Shown here: one piece after another, positions 43,974 to 54,544 of the stretch
How the letters are laid out: every line of letters begins with the position of its first letter
Position numbering within the stretch: the first letter of the stretch is position 1
NCBI GenBank assembly: GCA_016721245.1
Contig: JADKIQ010000012.1
Span: 72,032-136,031 of the forward strand
Direction: 5' to 3'
Source: Sphingobacteriales bacterium
GTDB taxonomy: Bacteria > Bacteroidota > Bacteroidia > Chitinophagales > JADIYW01
Length of the DNA: 64,000 nucleotides
The notes under the pieces: generated by a model
Databases searched by the model: none
Told to the model about the DNA's origin: nothing
Seen by the model: the letters and a program-made list of their open reading frames with translations, nothing else
Position numbers and translations under genes: made by a program

Positions 43974-45017
43974 TTATTTCACTTCTTTTAAAATAGTTAT
44001 ATAAGTAGGAAAGTGGTCGCTGTATCCTGAATTGTAGATATTGAAATCCCAGGTACGTTTAGGATAACCTTTGTATTTTCCTGTTTTCTGAATCATATAG
44101 TCCTTACTGAAAATATGTGCCCCCTGATAAAAAAATCCGGATTGATTATGGCTTAACCAACCATAAGAAATAGCTTGCTGATCAAATAAACTCCAGGTGT
44201 CATTGTAACCCAAGGTTCCAATACCTTTCTTGTAATAGTCTACCCATGGATTAAACATGCCACCCGATTTACAATCTTCCTTTTTCTCTACGCATTTTAA
44301 AACTTTCACCATAGATGGGTCCGTAGGATTGTCATTCAAGTCGCCCATATCTACAATTTTTGTATTCGGATTTATTGCCATTAATGAATCAATAATATGC
44401 TTGCCGATTCCTGCAGCATATCTTCTCAATGGAGCAGTTGCTTCCTCGCCACCTCTTCTGGAAGGCCAGTGATTTACAAAGATGTGAATTGTATCCGTAC
44501 CACCGAAAATTCCTTTTACATACAATATATCGCGTGTTGGTCTCCAGTCTTTTACAATTTCCTTGAGGTTTACTCTTATTGATCTGCTTTCGATTACTTT
44601 AAAATATTTTGGATTGTAAATAAATCCGCAATCTACCCCACGCAAATCTGGTCCGTCATAATGTACAATCTGATAGTTCCTTGCTTTCAGTTTCGGATGG
44701 TTTACCAATGTTTCCAGCACCGATCTGTTTTCAATCTCTGCACAACCAAAAAATGCTAATCCATCCGGCGTTTTTTCTGTAGCAATCTGCGAAACAACTT
44801 CTGCCAGATGATCGACCTTGTCCATGAAAATTTTACCGGTATAATGATAATTTCCGTCAGGTGTAAAATCTTCGTCATCTACATTCGGCTGATTTATAGT
44901 GTCATAGAAGTTTTCCAGATTATAAAAGCCAAAAGCCGCTATTTTATACTGCTTTTGCTGAGCAAATGTAAGACTCACTAAAAACAGTGAGAATAGTAGT
45001 GAAATTGATTTTTTCAT
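43974..45017 (-). CDS. Secreted endonuclease/exonuclease/phosphatase family protein
   Basis: 347 residues, signal peptide about 1-19. The fold's conserved blocks are visible: AFGFYNLENFYDTIN, GLAFFGCAEIENRSVLETL, HIFVNHWPSRRGGEEATAP, VDMGDLNDNPTDPS and SGYSDHFPTYITI (SDH). This supports a Mg-dependent phosphodiesterase in the periplasm or outside. It is divergent from the TonB-dependent receptor gene and convergent with endonuclease I, suggesting joint use of DNA or phosphate. Confidence 0.9.
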   Translation of the reverse strand: MKKSISLLFSLFLVSLTFAQQKQYKIAAFGFYNLENFYDTINQPNVDDEDFTPDGNYHYTGKIFMDKVDHLAEVVSQIATEKTPDGLAFFGCAEIENRSVLETLVNHPKLKARNYQIVHYDGPDLRGVDCGFIYNPKYFKVIESRSIRVNLKEIVKDWRPTRDILYVKGIFGGTDTIHIFVNHWPSRRGGEEATAPLRRYAAGIGKHIIDSLMAINPNTKIVDMGDLNDNPTDPSMVKVLKCVEKKEDCKSGGMFNPWVDYYKKGIGTLGYNDTWSLFDQQAISYGWLSHNQSGFFYQGAHIFSKDYMIQKTGKYKGYPKRTWDFNIYNSGYSDHFPTYITILKEVK

Positions 45018-45156
45018 AGGCCAAAAATAAGTATTAATTATGATTGTTTGATGTGGAAAATAAGAATTGTAACGTCGCCATTTATTTGATATTTATCTTT
45101 ACCTTTGTTAAGGATTGTTAAGCAATCTATAGCTATACAAAATCAATACCAAATTT

Positions 45157-47766
45157 ATGATTAAAAATTCATTGTCTGTTTTTCTATGCCTCTTTTTTAC
45201 GTTAGCAATAAAAGCAAATACAAAAGTAAAGCAAGAGGATACAACACAAACAAAAGGCATGATGAGTGATACAACATCGCTCACTACTAAAGTTGACGAA
45301 TTTGTTATACCAACCGTGACGCTGGAAGATGAAGAAACGAATGATGAAGGTTCGGCAGATCAATCTATATCTCCGATATTAAATGCAGGAAGAGATCCTT
45401 TCTTAAATGCAGCATCGTTTAATTTCAGTATTTCCCGTTTCAGAATCAGAGGATATGACAACGACTATTTTGATACCTATATGAATGGCATTCCAACCGA
45501 ATATATAGATAACGGTTTTGGTGCCTTTAATTTATGGGCTGGCTTAAACGATGTGACAAGAAACAGAGAGAACGTATTGGGTTTAAGACCTTCCACTTTC
45601 GGATTTAGCGGAATCGGCGGCTTATATGCAATTGATGCCCGTGCAGGTAAACAGCGCAAACAATTGAGTGTTACGATAGGAACATCTAACAGAACCTATG
45701 ATTTGCGTGGCGGGATTACCTACGGAACGGGAATTACTAAAAAAGGCTGGAGTGTTGCCGTATCCTTATTTGGCAGATGGGCAAAGAATGGCTACATCAA
45801 AGGTACATCCATGCAAAGCGTTTCTTATTTTGCATCCGTACAAAAGTTCTTCAAAAAACAATCTTTAGCCTTAACTATTTTTGGGGCACCTACCAAACAA
45901 GGAAAAGCATCTAATGCAACACAGGAAGCATTAAATTTGGCAGGCACCAATTATTACAATCCAAACTGGGGTTACCAGAACGGAAAAGTAAGAAACTCAC
46001 GTGTCGAATACAGACATCAGCCTACGTTTATCTTAACACACGAATGGCAGCCAACGGATAAATCTAATTGGATGACAGCAGCCGGATATTCTTTCGGAGA
46101 AAGAAGTGTATCCAGTTTTGACAGAAACCAAAATGTAGATGATCCACGACCGGATTATTACAAATATTTACCAAGCTATTTCAACGATAGCGATCAGGTG
46201 GGACAAAGAAATGAATTATATCAGGCAATTATTGATGATCCGAACAGATTACAGGTGAACTGGGACAGACTTTATGATGTTAACAGAAATTCCGGAGATA
46301 CCACAATATCAAATGTAAATGGAAAAGGTGGCACTGTAACAGGAAAAAATTCTACTTATATTTTGGGCGATAACGTTCAATACTATAACCGTTTTAATTT
46401 CAATTCAGTATTTAATATCACCGTAAAGAAAGTGGATTTAACGGCAGGCTTGGTATATCAGTATCAAAAAGTAAATAACTACAAAAAAGTAAGAGACCTT
46501 TTAGGTGGTGATTTTTATTTAGATCAAAATAGTTTCACAGAAGATTCTACCGCTTCAAACGTTACAGTGACTTATCCCGATATAAACCAGCCTAACCATG
46601 TTGTTAAAGTTGGTGATAAATATGGTTATAACTATGCATCTGTGGTTCATAAAATAGATGTTTGGGGACAGGCAAATCAACATTTGAAACACATTGACTG
46701 GTTTGCGGGTGCACAGTTTTCAAACACTACACAATGGCGTCAGGGCATTTATCAGAATGGTTTGGATGTTGTAAGTTCTGCCGGTAAATCAAAAGTGTTT
46801 AGTTACAATAACTTTCTGGTAAAAGCAGGCTTAACATACAAAATTAACGGACGTCATTATGTTTATGCAAACGGTTCTTATCAAACAAAAGCACCTTTTT
46901 GGGATAATGTTTTTATCTCACCAAGAGTTAGAAATTTAGCAAGCGATCCCGGCAGTGAGAAGATAGGATCTGTAGAAGGTGGATATGTATTTAACTCTCC
47001 AAGAATAAAATTGCGTGCAACTGGGTTTTATACTAATTTTCAGGATGGCTCTAATGTATTGGTTTATTTTGATGATGATTTTTTTGGATTGGCAAGTTAC
47101 ACGCTTACCAATATTGATAAAGTTCATTACGGCGGTGAATTAGGTGCTGAAGTACAGGTATACAAAGGAATCAGCGTTAGTTTAGCTGCATCAGTAGGCA
47201 AATATTATTATACCAGCCGTCAGAATGGAACCTTAACAATAGACAACCAGCCAAATGTATTGTTGCAGGAAACTATTTACAGTAAAAACTTTTATGTCGC
47301 AAATATTCCACAGCAGGCATATACTTTAGGATTGTATTATCGCTCCAAGAAATTCTGGTATGTAAGTGCTAATGTGAACTTCTTTGACAGATTTTACTCA
47401 GAATATGCACCAACACATCGTACTGAACGTGCTACGGATTTAGTTCCATACCAATCTAATCAGTGGTACAGTATCGTTAATCAGGAACGATACAACAAAA
47501 AAGGACAGTGGACATTGGATTTGTCTGGTGGTTATTCATGGAGATTAAAATCCACTTTCAAAAAAATGGATGGTAAGAATTCCGGGAAATACTATTTAGT
47601 AATAAATGCAGGTATCAGCAATCTTACAAACAACAAGAAGTTTATTGTAAGCGGAAGAGAGCAATTGCGCTTTGATTATACGGATAAGGATGCAGGTAAA
47701 TTCCCTTCGAAATACTCGTATGCATTCGGAATTAATTTTTATACCAATCTTACCTTCAGATTCTAA
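45157..47766 (+). CDS. TonB-dependent outer-membrane receptor
   Basis: 869 residues with a signal peptide, a plug domain (about 70-170, ISRFRIRGYDNDYFDTYMNG, GLRPSTFGFSGIGGLYAIDA) and a large beta-barrel ending in YTNLTFRF. It lacks the carboxypeptidase-like N-terminal repeat typical of SusC. TonB-dependent receptors import large substrates powered by ExbBD-TonB. A DUF5689 lipoprotein follows 36 bases on, so the pair forms a receptor-lipoprotein unit. Confidence 0.9.
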   Translation: MIKNSLSVFLCLFFTLAIKANTKVKQEDTTQTKGMMSDTTSLTTKVDEFVIPTVTLEDEETNDEGSADQSISPILNAGRDPFLNAASFNFSISRFRIRGYDNDYFDTYMNGIPTEYIDNGFGAFNLWAGLNDVTRNRENVLGLRPSTFGFSGIGGLYAIDARAGKQRKQLSVTIGTSNRTYDLRGGITYGTGITKKGWSVAVSLFGRWAKNGYIKGTSMQSVSYFASVQKFFKKQSLALTIFGAPTKQGKASNATQEALNLAGTNYYNPNWGYQNGKVRNSRVEYRHQPTFILTHEWQPTDKSNWMTAAGYSFGERSVSSFDRNQNVDDPRPDYYKYLPSYFNDSDQVGQRNELYQAIIDDPNRLQVNWDRLYDVNRNSGDTTISNVNGKGGTVTGKNSTYILGDNVQYYNRFNFNSVFNITVKKVDLTAGLVYQYQKVNNYKKVRDLLGGDFYLDQNSFTEDSTASNVTVTYPDINQPNHVVKVGDKYGYNYASVVHKIDVWGQANQHLKHIDWFAGAQFSNTTQWRQGIYQNGLDVVSSAGKSKVFSYNNFLVKAGLTYKINGRHYVYANGSYQTKAPFWDNVFISPRVRNLASDPGSEKIGSVEGGYVFNSPRIKLRATGFYTNFQDGSNVLVYFDDDFFGLASYTLTNIDKVHYGGELGAEVQVYKGISVSLAASVGKYYYTSRQNGTLTIDNQPNVLLQETIYSKNFYVANIPQQAYTLGLYYRSKKFWYVSANVNFFDRFYSEYAPTHRTERATDLVPYQSNQWYSIVNQERYNKKGQWTLDLSGGYSWRLKSTFKKMDGKNSGKYYLVINAGISNLTNNKKFIVSGREQLRFDYTDKDAGKFPSKYSYAFGINFYTNLTFRF

Positions 47767-47801
47767 TTAAACACTAATAATCAAAATATAAATTAATAAA
47801 A

Positions 47802-49118
47802 ATGATAACAAGATTAAACAAAGTAGTAATGATTATTGCAGCCATTGCATCATTAACTATCACATCATGTAAGAAAGATAAGTTTGATGAACCGCCGCAT
47901 ACAACTACTGATCCGAATATTGCAAATGCAACCATTGCACAGGTTAAAGCTTTATTCACAAGTGGAAATCCAATCACTATCACAAATGATTTAATCATAG
48001 GTGGTGTGGTAACAGCAGATGACAGAAGCGGTAATTTCTATAAACAATTTGTCATTCAGGATTCAACAGGCGCTATACCTGTATTGGTTAATAAATCAGG
48101 TTTATATACGGACTATCCGGTGGGGAGAAAAGTATACATAAAATGTAAAAATCTGATTTTAGGACAATATGGAAAAAATATTCAGTTGGGTGGCTATGTT
48201 GATTATACAGGTGCACAACCTGCGGTAGGAGATATTGCGAGTGCATTAGTGGATAAGTATATTGTAAAAGGACCATTGGTAACTCCAATTACACCTAGAA
48301 AAATAAGCAGTATTGCAGAGTTGAATCTTACAACGGATCAATCCATTTTAATACAATTAGATCCTGTTTCATTTCAGGGAAGTTCTGCGGGAGTTCCATA
48401 TGCTGATATAATAAATGGACAGTCTTCTAGTAGAAATATTACTGATTGTGATAATGCCACTTTAGCAGTAAGATCCAGCAATTTTTCTACTTTTGCCAAT
48501 ACCAATACACCAGCCTCTACAGAGAAAATAAGCATAGTTGGAATTTACAGTATTTTCAATTCTACCAAGCAACTGGCTATCAGAGATATTGCAGAAGTAG
48601 CAAGCACAACAACACCTTGCCCTGCATTATTATTATCCGAAAGTTTTTCAGGAGGCATACCTTCATCTTGGGTAAATTATACAGAAGCGGGAAGTAAAAA
48701 TTGGTACAAACCAGGTGCTGTTGCACTTGCTGCATGCAGCGCTTTTGGTTCAAGTGATGCCAGTAATATTGCATGGTTAATTACATCAGGTGTTGATTTA
48801 ACAGGATATACTACTAAAAAGCTAACTTTTAGTACAATAATTGGTTTTCCCACAGGAACAGTTACTTTAGATGTTTTAATATCTACGAACTACAGTGGTA
48901 GCGGAGATCCCAATGCATCAGGTGTAACATGGACACCACTTTCATATACAACACCAGCTTTACCTACCAGTGGAAATTTCGGACCATCCACCCCTTCAGC
49001 TGTAGATATCAGCACATACACTGGTACTGTATATATTGCATTTAAATATTCCGGTAGTGGTGCGGGTGGTAATACCAGCACATACGAAGTAGACGATGTG
49101 AAAATAGCAGGACAATAA
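47802..49118 (+). CDS. DUF5689 surface lipoprotein with a choice-of-anchor-like domain
   Basis: 438 residues, lipobox ITSC (Cys23) after the signal peptide. The DUF5689 domain (about 40-260) includes NDLIIGGVVTADDRSGNFYK, FVIQDSTGAIPVLVNKSGLY and YPVGRKVYIKCKNLILGQYG, an OB-like fold. From about 280, LLSESFSGGIPSSWVNYTEA and later VDDVKIAG is a jelly-roll of the choice-of-anchor type. DUF5689 lipoproteins accompany TonB receptors and nucleases in Bacteroidota, as here. It probably sits on the outer membrane as a substrate-binding partner. Confidence 0.88.
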   Translation: MITRLNKVVMIIAAIASLTITSCKKDKFDEPPHTTTDPNIANATIAQVKALFTSGNPITITNDLIIGGVVTADDRSGNFYKQFVIQDSTGAIPVLVNKSGLYTDYPVGRKVYIKCKNLILGQYGKNIQLGGYVDYTGAQPAVGDIASALVDKYIVKGPLVTPITPRKISSIAELNLTTDQSILIQLDPVSFQGSSAGVPYADIINGQSSSRNITDCDNATLAVRSSNFSTFANTNTPASTEKISIVGIYSIFNSTKQLAIRDIAEVASTTTPCPALLLSESFSGGIPSSWVNYTEAGSKNWYKPGAVALAACSAFGSSDASNIAWLITSGVDLTGYTTKKLTFSTIIGFPTGTVTLDVLISTNYSGSGDPNASGVTWTPLSYTTPALPTSGNFGPSTPSAVDISTYTGTVYIAFKYSGSGAGGNTSTYEVDDVKIAGQ

Positions 49119-49140
49119 TTTCATTAATCTGTTTATAAAA

Positions 49141-49175
49141 AAAAATCCCGAATCTTAGATTCGGGATTTTTTTTT
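49141..49175 (+). terminator. Terminator after the DUF5689 gene
   Basis: The stem AAAAATCCCGAATC/GATTCGGGATTTTT is followed by TTTT. Confidence 0.85.
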
Positions 49176-49289
49176 ACACTCATATTGGTATTTTATTTAA
49201 ATTACATCTTATTCACTATTAGTGGATAATAAGGGGAATTGATTTTTTTTATTTTATCTATAATTACCTAGCAAATATATGCACCGGTA

Positions 49290-49297
49290 TATTTTTG
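49290..49297 (+). promoter_or_regulatory. -7 box upstream of the large repeat protein gene
   Basis: TATTTTTG fits TAnnTTTG, about 40 bases before the start. A -33 element is not evident. Confidence 0.35.
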
Positions 49298-49338
49298 TAA
49301 AGGTTGTTTGCCATAGATAAATTATGACTCAGAATGTT

Positions 49339-52300
49339 ATGCGTAATTTGTTAATTACTGTACTGCTATTTCTAGGAATAGAGTCTGTTATTTACGGGCA
49401 AAATTGTTCTATAAACGCGGGAATTAATTCAACCATTTGCGAGAAAGATACTATGTTATTAAATGGCACACGTTCTGGTTTGCTGGCATCAGGTGCGCTA
49501 TCTACATGGACACAGATTTCTGGCGCATCTGTTGTTATAAATTCTCCTCACTCACTCACTGCTAAAATTACAAATTTTAATTCCGGTACCTACAGATTCA
49601 GACTCAGTATAAAATGTAAGGATGGCTTTTTTGCTGAAGATTCAGTAACTATATATGTTTTGCCTTTATCTATAGCAAATGCGGGCAGAGATACCGTTTT
49701 TTGTCCGGTTGGACAATATACATTAAATGGCAGTAGTCCACGCAGTGGAGAAACAGGTTTCTGGACAATTGTAAGTACGAATAATGCAGGTATTACCATA
49801 AGCGTACCTTCCAATCCCAATAGTCCGATAATACTGAACCCAAATGTTACGGGTGTAACTACATTAAGATGGACTATTACAAATACAAATGGTTGTGTTA
49901 CTTATGATGAAGTATTGATAACTAACAGTGGTGGTGTTCCACAAGTAAATGCAGGGCCAGATCAGGCATTAGGTAATTGCTTTTCTAATTCTACCTGCAC
50001 AAATCTTATTGCCTCCAATGGCGGCGTTGGATTTGGCGGACAGAAAGGTATATGGTCTTTTGTTTCAGGACCAGGTATTCCGACTTTTTCTTCTACGGTA
50101 AACCCGACGACAAAAGTATGCAACCTTACAGAAGGAACTTATGTATTCAGATATACTGTTACCGGCCCTTGTGTTACCGGCTCTGACGATGTTACAGTTA
50201 CAGTGCCTCCGCCAACACAAGATATTACTTTTGCAAATGCAAATTCCTTTATGTCAAATACTGTTTTTTGTGGAATAGTAAATACCATTTCACTAAATGG
50301 TAACACACCATTATACACTGGTGAAATGGTCGAATGGTCACAAATTTCAGGTCCGCCTGTAAATATTATTAACCCCAATAATTCATCCGCAACAGTTACA
50401 AATATCTCAGCATACGGAAATTATTGTTTTAACTATAGTATTAAGAACTCTCAGTCCAATTGTAATAGTAACAATACCATTTGTTACGCTTTCTACAATA
50501 ATGGAACTGTAAACGGCGGAGCAGATCAGATTCTGGCATGTAATGTTACGAGTACAACCATTCCAACTGAGGTAACTGGCTCCGGAGTATTAAATTACAA
50601 AATAATAAGTGGCCCTCCCGGAGTTTTTCAATATCCGGTAAATTTCAGAACCTCTAATATCATAACTGGATTAACTATGCCGGGAACTTACAGAGTAGAA
50701 ATAAACTATTCTTTTGGATCAGGTTGTTCACCAATAAATGATTTTGTTGATATAACAGTTTCAAGAACACCTACAGGCGCAAATGCGGGTACTGACCAGA
50801 ACTTTGCCTGTATATCAACAACCTCACAATTAGCAGGAAATAATCCACTGTTAACAGGTGTAGGAAATGGAAGATGGAGTCAAATTTCAGGTCCCAATTT
50901 AACCACTCTAACTACACCAACAAATTATATAACAAATGTTTTAGGTGCATTACCAGGAACATATAATTTCAGGTGGATTATATCAGGTGGCAATAGATGC
51001 CCAAATAATTTTGATGATATAAAAGTTGTAATACCGGATACAACTGTTACAGTTGCTAATGCAGGAAATGATAAAGTTATTTGCCCTAATTCACCATTAA
51101 TATTATTTGGAAACAGAACCCGTGCAGATGAAACAGTACAATGGACATCTATTCCCGGAGGTGTTACTTTCTCGCCAAGTAATTTAGTTACAAATCCAAC
51201 TGTAAACGGACTAACTGGAAATACAGCTTACCAGTTTGTTTATACCATTACAAATTCCTGTGGCAGCATCTCAAGAGATACAGTGCAAATTACGACCAGT
51301 TCTACAGCAGGTCCTTCTCTTGCAAACGCAGGAACAAATCAATGCCTAATGTCTGGAACATCCATTATTAATCTTAATGCGGTTGCGCCTGTATCAGGCA
51401 CCGGAAACTGGTCAAAATTATCGGGGCCTTCCGTTAGTATTACGAATTCTGATCTAAGCAACACAACCGTTACAGGGGTAAGCAACGGAACCTATCGTTT
51501 TGTATGGACAGTGTCCTCACCTGGATGTTTAAATTCAACCCAAGATACTGTTTTGATTACAGTGGATGGTCCTACCACACAAGCAAATGCAGGTACAGAT
51601 ATAAGCAGTTGTGCGGATGCAGTTTCCTTAAACGCGAATATTCCTTCTGTCGGAACAGGCAATTGGTCACAGGTTTCAGGTGATGGAGATGCTGTTATTA
51701 ATAATGTATCAAATCCGCAAACTACCATTTCTAATTTATCCACCGGTTTATATACATTCAGATGGACGATTACAAATGGTGCCTGCTCTTCCAGTTTAGA
51801 TGATGTGAAGCTGGCAATTTCATCTCCGCCATCTCCAGCTTTAGCAGGTGACAATCAAATACTATGTGGTACTAATACAAATTTTATTACACTAAATGCA
51901 ACTGTACCTGCTTCCGGAATCGGACAATGGGTGCAAGTATCCGGGCCTAACAACGCAAATTTTTCCAACAGCTTATTAGCAAACTCAGCAGTTTCTAATC
52001 TAACCAATGGTGCATATACCTTCCGCTGGGTAGTAACCGGCGGTCCGGGTTGTCTGCAATCTACAGATGATGTTCATGTCAATGTCTCACTTCCGGCATA
52101 TGCAGGACGCGACCAAAGTTTATGTAACTTAAACTCAACAACTTTATCAGGAAATACAGGAAGTAATGGTGTCTGGGCACAAGTTTCAGGACCTACAGTG
52201 GTAATTACACAAACACCGGTTGGAAATCCTAATGCCACGGTATCAGGGTTACAGCCGGGAAGTTCATATGTATTCAGGTATACTATTCCTTCAGTATATG

Positions 52301-54510
52301 GATGTCCTGCAAGTTCAGACGAAGTAATGATTAATAATGGCACATTCACACTGGTGCCGGATGCCGGTGCAGATGCAGCCTATTGCAACGCCAGTTCATT
52401 TGCACTTATCGGCAGTCAGCCGGGGGTGGGAGAGTCAGGTATCTGGTCGGTATTGTCAGGGCCTGCAGGAGCATCCTTTTCACCTGCTGCCAATCATCCC
52501 AATGCAACACTCATCAACGCACAACCCGGGACTTATATTTTAAAATGGACAATTTCTAATGCGACCTGCTCGAGCAGCGACCAGAAAAGAATTGATAATT
52601 ATGCAACACCAACAAGATCAAATGCAGGCACCGACCAAATTGTTTGTTTTGAAAGAGCTACATTGAGAGGAAATACACCACTAAAAGGGGTAGGAACCTG
52701 GTCACAGGCAGGAGGACCTGTGACGGCGACGATAGCTGCTGTCAATAATCCTGTTTCAGATGTTAATGGTTTAAATTCAGTAGGTGTGTATAGTTTTGTC
52801 TGGACGATTACCAATGGGCCGGTTTGCTCTCCGCCAAGCAGAGATACTGTACGATTAATTGTTTCTGCAATTTCTCCAAGTATAGCAAATGCCGGTACAG
52901 ATAAAAATCTATGTAATTTATCAGCTATTGTTTTAAATGGAAATACGCCGCTCAGCGGAAACGGAATCTGGTCTGAAGTCGGAACTTCATTAGCTACAAT
53001 CGTTTCTCCAGCTAATCCGACAACTAATGTAAATACTTTAAATAACGGAACCCATCAATTCGTCTGGACAATCTCTAATGCCGATAATAGCTGTGTATCC
53101 AGAGATACGGTAAAGGTGATTAATAACGTGTTGCCCAATATCGCAAATGCAGGTGCAGACGATACTTTCTGCGTATTTAATGCCGTTTTCTTGCAAGCCA
53201 ATGCGGCCATTGCAGGCACAACGGGTGTCTGGACTTTCGTATCCGGACCGAATACTCCAAGATTACTAACACCAAACAATCCGGTATGTCAGCTGACAGG
53301 ATTAGTTACAGGTACTTATAAATTTCAATGGACAATATCCAGTGTATCTTGTTCTTCCTCATCAGATGAGGTAAATATCACCATCATTAATAATTCGAAT
53401 CAGGCAATTGCGGGTGTCAATCAAACGCTTTGTTCGCAGAGTATCAATTTGTATGGGAATACGCCAGATATTAATAATAAAGGCGTTTGGACACAAACGG
53501 AAGGGCCCAATACGGCAATATTTGTGTCGGATATAAATCCAACAACGGTAGTTACCAATTTAATACAAGGAACTTATCGTTTTGTATGGAAGATTTATAA
53601 TGAAAGATGTTTTACTACAGATACGGTTACTTTTAATATCAATCAACCTGCATCTGTAAATGCAGGAAATGACTTCAGTGTTTGCTACAACGAACCTGTT
53701 TTGCTTTCATCTGCTTTTGTAGATAGTTATGACGGAAAAGGGATATGGTCTGTTATTTCCGGTGGTGGAAGCCTGAGTACTACTGCGCCAACGACTACAC
53801 CTAATGAGGTATTATATACACCGGAACCAGATATGCAAGGAGCAGTGGTCTTACGCTTATCTGCGCAGGATGCCTGTCGTATCGTGTATGATGACATCAT
53901 GATATTAGTGAATGAATCATCTGTACCTGTATCATCAGCGAATGACAGAACTGTTACGGATTTAAATACAGCAGTAGCGATTAATGTACTCGCTAACGAT
54001 ACGATTTATTATAATGATACGCTGGATTTTTGTTCGCAAAATGCAATCATTACGGTTCCTGTACATGGAACAGCAAGTGTGCAGGCAGACGGAAGTATAT
54101 TATATACACCACAAATCGGATATGCAGGTGTGGATAGTTTTCAATATCAGATTTGTACGCAGCATCCGTCTGACAGCAGTTGGAGCAGCCATTGCTATAA
54201 GGAAGGAGCGGACAGTGCCTGGGTGTTTGTGACCATAAACCGCACGGATTGTATTATACCAAATGCGTTTTCACCGAACGGAGATGGTGTGAATGATGCA
54301 TTTGTAATTGAATGCGGAAAGGACTGGAAGCTTACGGTGTTTAACAGCTGGGGCATTGAACTGTTCCGCGATGAAGATTACCACAATGACTGGGAAGGAA
54401 CCTACAAGGGTGCACCAATACCGGATGGTACTTATTTCTACAGTTTAAAATACACTACAGAAACTAATGAAACCGTTGAAAAAGCCGGGTTTATTTGCTT
54501 GCATAGATAA
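49339..54510 (+). CDS. Giant repeat surface protein with T9SS type B sorting domain
   Basis: About 1,723 residues; the ATG at 49339 (MRNLLITVLLFLGIE) or the one at 49324 both give a signal peptide. Seventeen tandem units of 80-95 residues follow, each like NAGTDQ, a Cys, LxGNxP, WSQVSGP, GTYxFRWTITN, Cys and DDVxI. Near residue 1,520 a cadherin-like Ig domain appears (VLANDTIYYNDTLDF, GSILYTPQIGYAGVDSF). The end, PNAFSPNGDGVNDAFVIE, FNSWGIELFRD, PDGTYFYSLKY, is the gliding-motility-associated CTD. It is probably a surface adhesin. Confidence 0.9.
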   Translation: MRNLLITVLLFLGIESVIYGQNCSINAGINSTICEKDTMLLNGTRSGLLASGALSTWTQISGASVVINSPHSLTAKITNFNSGTYRFRLSIKCKDGFFAEDSVTIYVLPLSIANAGRDTVFCPVGQYTLNGSSPRSGETGFWTIVSTNNAGITISVPSNPNSPIILNPNVTGVTTLRWTITNTNGCVTYDEVLITNSGGVPQVNAGPDQALGNCFSNSTCTNLIASNGGVGFGGQKGIWSFVSGPGIPTFSSTVNPTTKVCNLTEGTYVFRYTVTGPCVTGSDDVTVTVPPPTQDITFANANSFMSNTVFCGIVNTISLNGNTPLYTGEMVEWSQISGPPVNIINPNNSSATVTNISAYGNYCFNYSIKNSQSNCNSNNTICYAFYNNGTVNGGADQILACNVTSTTIPTEVTGSGVLNYKIISGPPGVFQYPVNFRTSNIITGLTMPGTYRVEINYSFGSGCSPINDFVDITVSRTPTGANAGTDQNFACISTTSQLAGNNPLLTGVGNGRWSQISGPNLTTLTTPTNYITNVLGALPGTYNFRWIISGGNRCPNNFDDIKVVIPDTTVTVANAGNDKVICPNSPLILFGNRTRADETVQWTSIPGGVTFSPSNLVTNPTVNGLTGNTAYQFVYTITNSCGSISRDTVQITTSSTAGPSLANAGTNQCLMSGTSIINLNAVAPVSGTGNWSKLSGPSVSITNSDLSNTTVTGVSNGTYRFVWTVSSPGCLNSTQDTVLITVDGPTTQANAGTDISSCADAVSLNANIPSVGTGNWSQVSGDGDAVINNVSNPQTTISNLSTGLYTFRWTITNGACSSSLDDVKLAISSPPSPALAGDNQILCGTNTNFITLNATVPASGIGQWVQVSGPNNANFSNSLLANSAVSNLTNGAYTFRWVVTGGPGCLQSTDDVHVNVSLPAYAGRDQSLCNLNSTTLSGNTGSNGVWAQVSGPTVVITQTPVGNPNATVSGLQPGSSYVFRYTIPSVYGCPASSDEVMINNGTFTLVPDAGADAAYCNASSFALIGSQPGVGESGIWSVLSGPAGASFSPAANHPNATLINAQPGTYILKWTISNATCSSSDQKRIDNYATPTRSNAGTDQIVCFERATLRGNTPLKGVGTWSQAGGPVTATIAAVNNPVSDVNGLNSVGVYSFVWTITNGPVCSPPSRDTVRLIVSAISPSIANAGTDKNLCNLSAIVLNGNTPLSGNGIWSEVGTSLATIVSPANPTTNVNTLNNGTHQFVWTISNADNSCVSRDTVKVINNVLPNIANAGADDTFCVFNAVFLQANAAIAGTTGVWTFVSGPNTPRLLTPNNPVCQLTGLVTGTYKFQWTISSVSCSSSSDEVNITIINNSNQAIAGVNQTLCSQSINLYGNTPDINNKGVWTQTEGPNTAIFVSDINPTTVVTNLIQGTYRFVWKIYNERCFTTDTVTFNINQPASVNAGNDFSVCYNEPVLLSSAFVDSYDGKGIWSVISGGGSLSTTAPTTTPNEVLYTPEPDMQGAVVLRLSAQDACRIVYDDIMILVNESSVPVSSANDRTVTDLNTAVAINVLANDTIYYNDTLDFCSQNAIITVPVHGTASVQADGSILYTPQIGYAGVDSFQYQICTQHPSDSSWSSHCYKEGADSAWVFVTINRTDCIIPNAFSPNGDGVNDAFVIECGKDWKLTVFNSWGIELFRDEDYHNDWEGTYKGAPIPDGTYFYSLKYTTETNETVEKAGFICLHR

Positions 54511-54513
54511 AAT

Positions 54514-54542
54514 AAAAAAGCCACTCGTGTGAGTGGCTTTTT
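54514..54542. terminator. Bidirectional terminator between repeat protein and tmRNA
   Basis: The stem AAAGCCACTC/GAGTGGCTTT has a GTGT loop and A/T runs on both sides. It serves the plus-strand gene and the minus-strand tmRNA. Confidence 0.8.
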
Positions 54543-54544
54543 AT

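Noticed and set aside
45100..45107. TACCTTTG as the promoter of the TonB receptor gene
   Set aside because: The nearest TTTG is only 11 bases upstream and a further TTG is 30 away, neither a proper spacing.
50139..53279. Antisense ORFs within the giant repeat gene
   Set aside because: They recur at the same place in each tandem unit, so they are shadows of the repeats.
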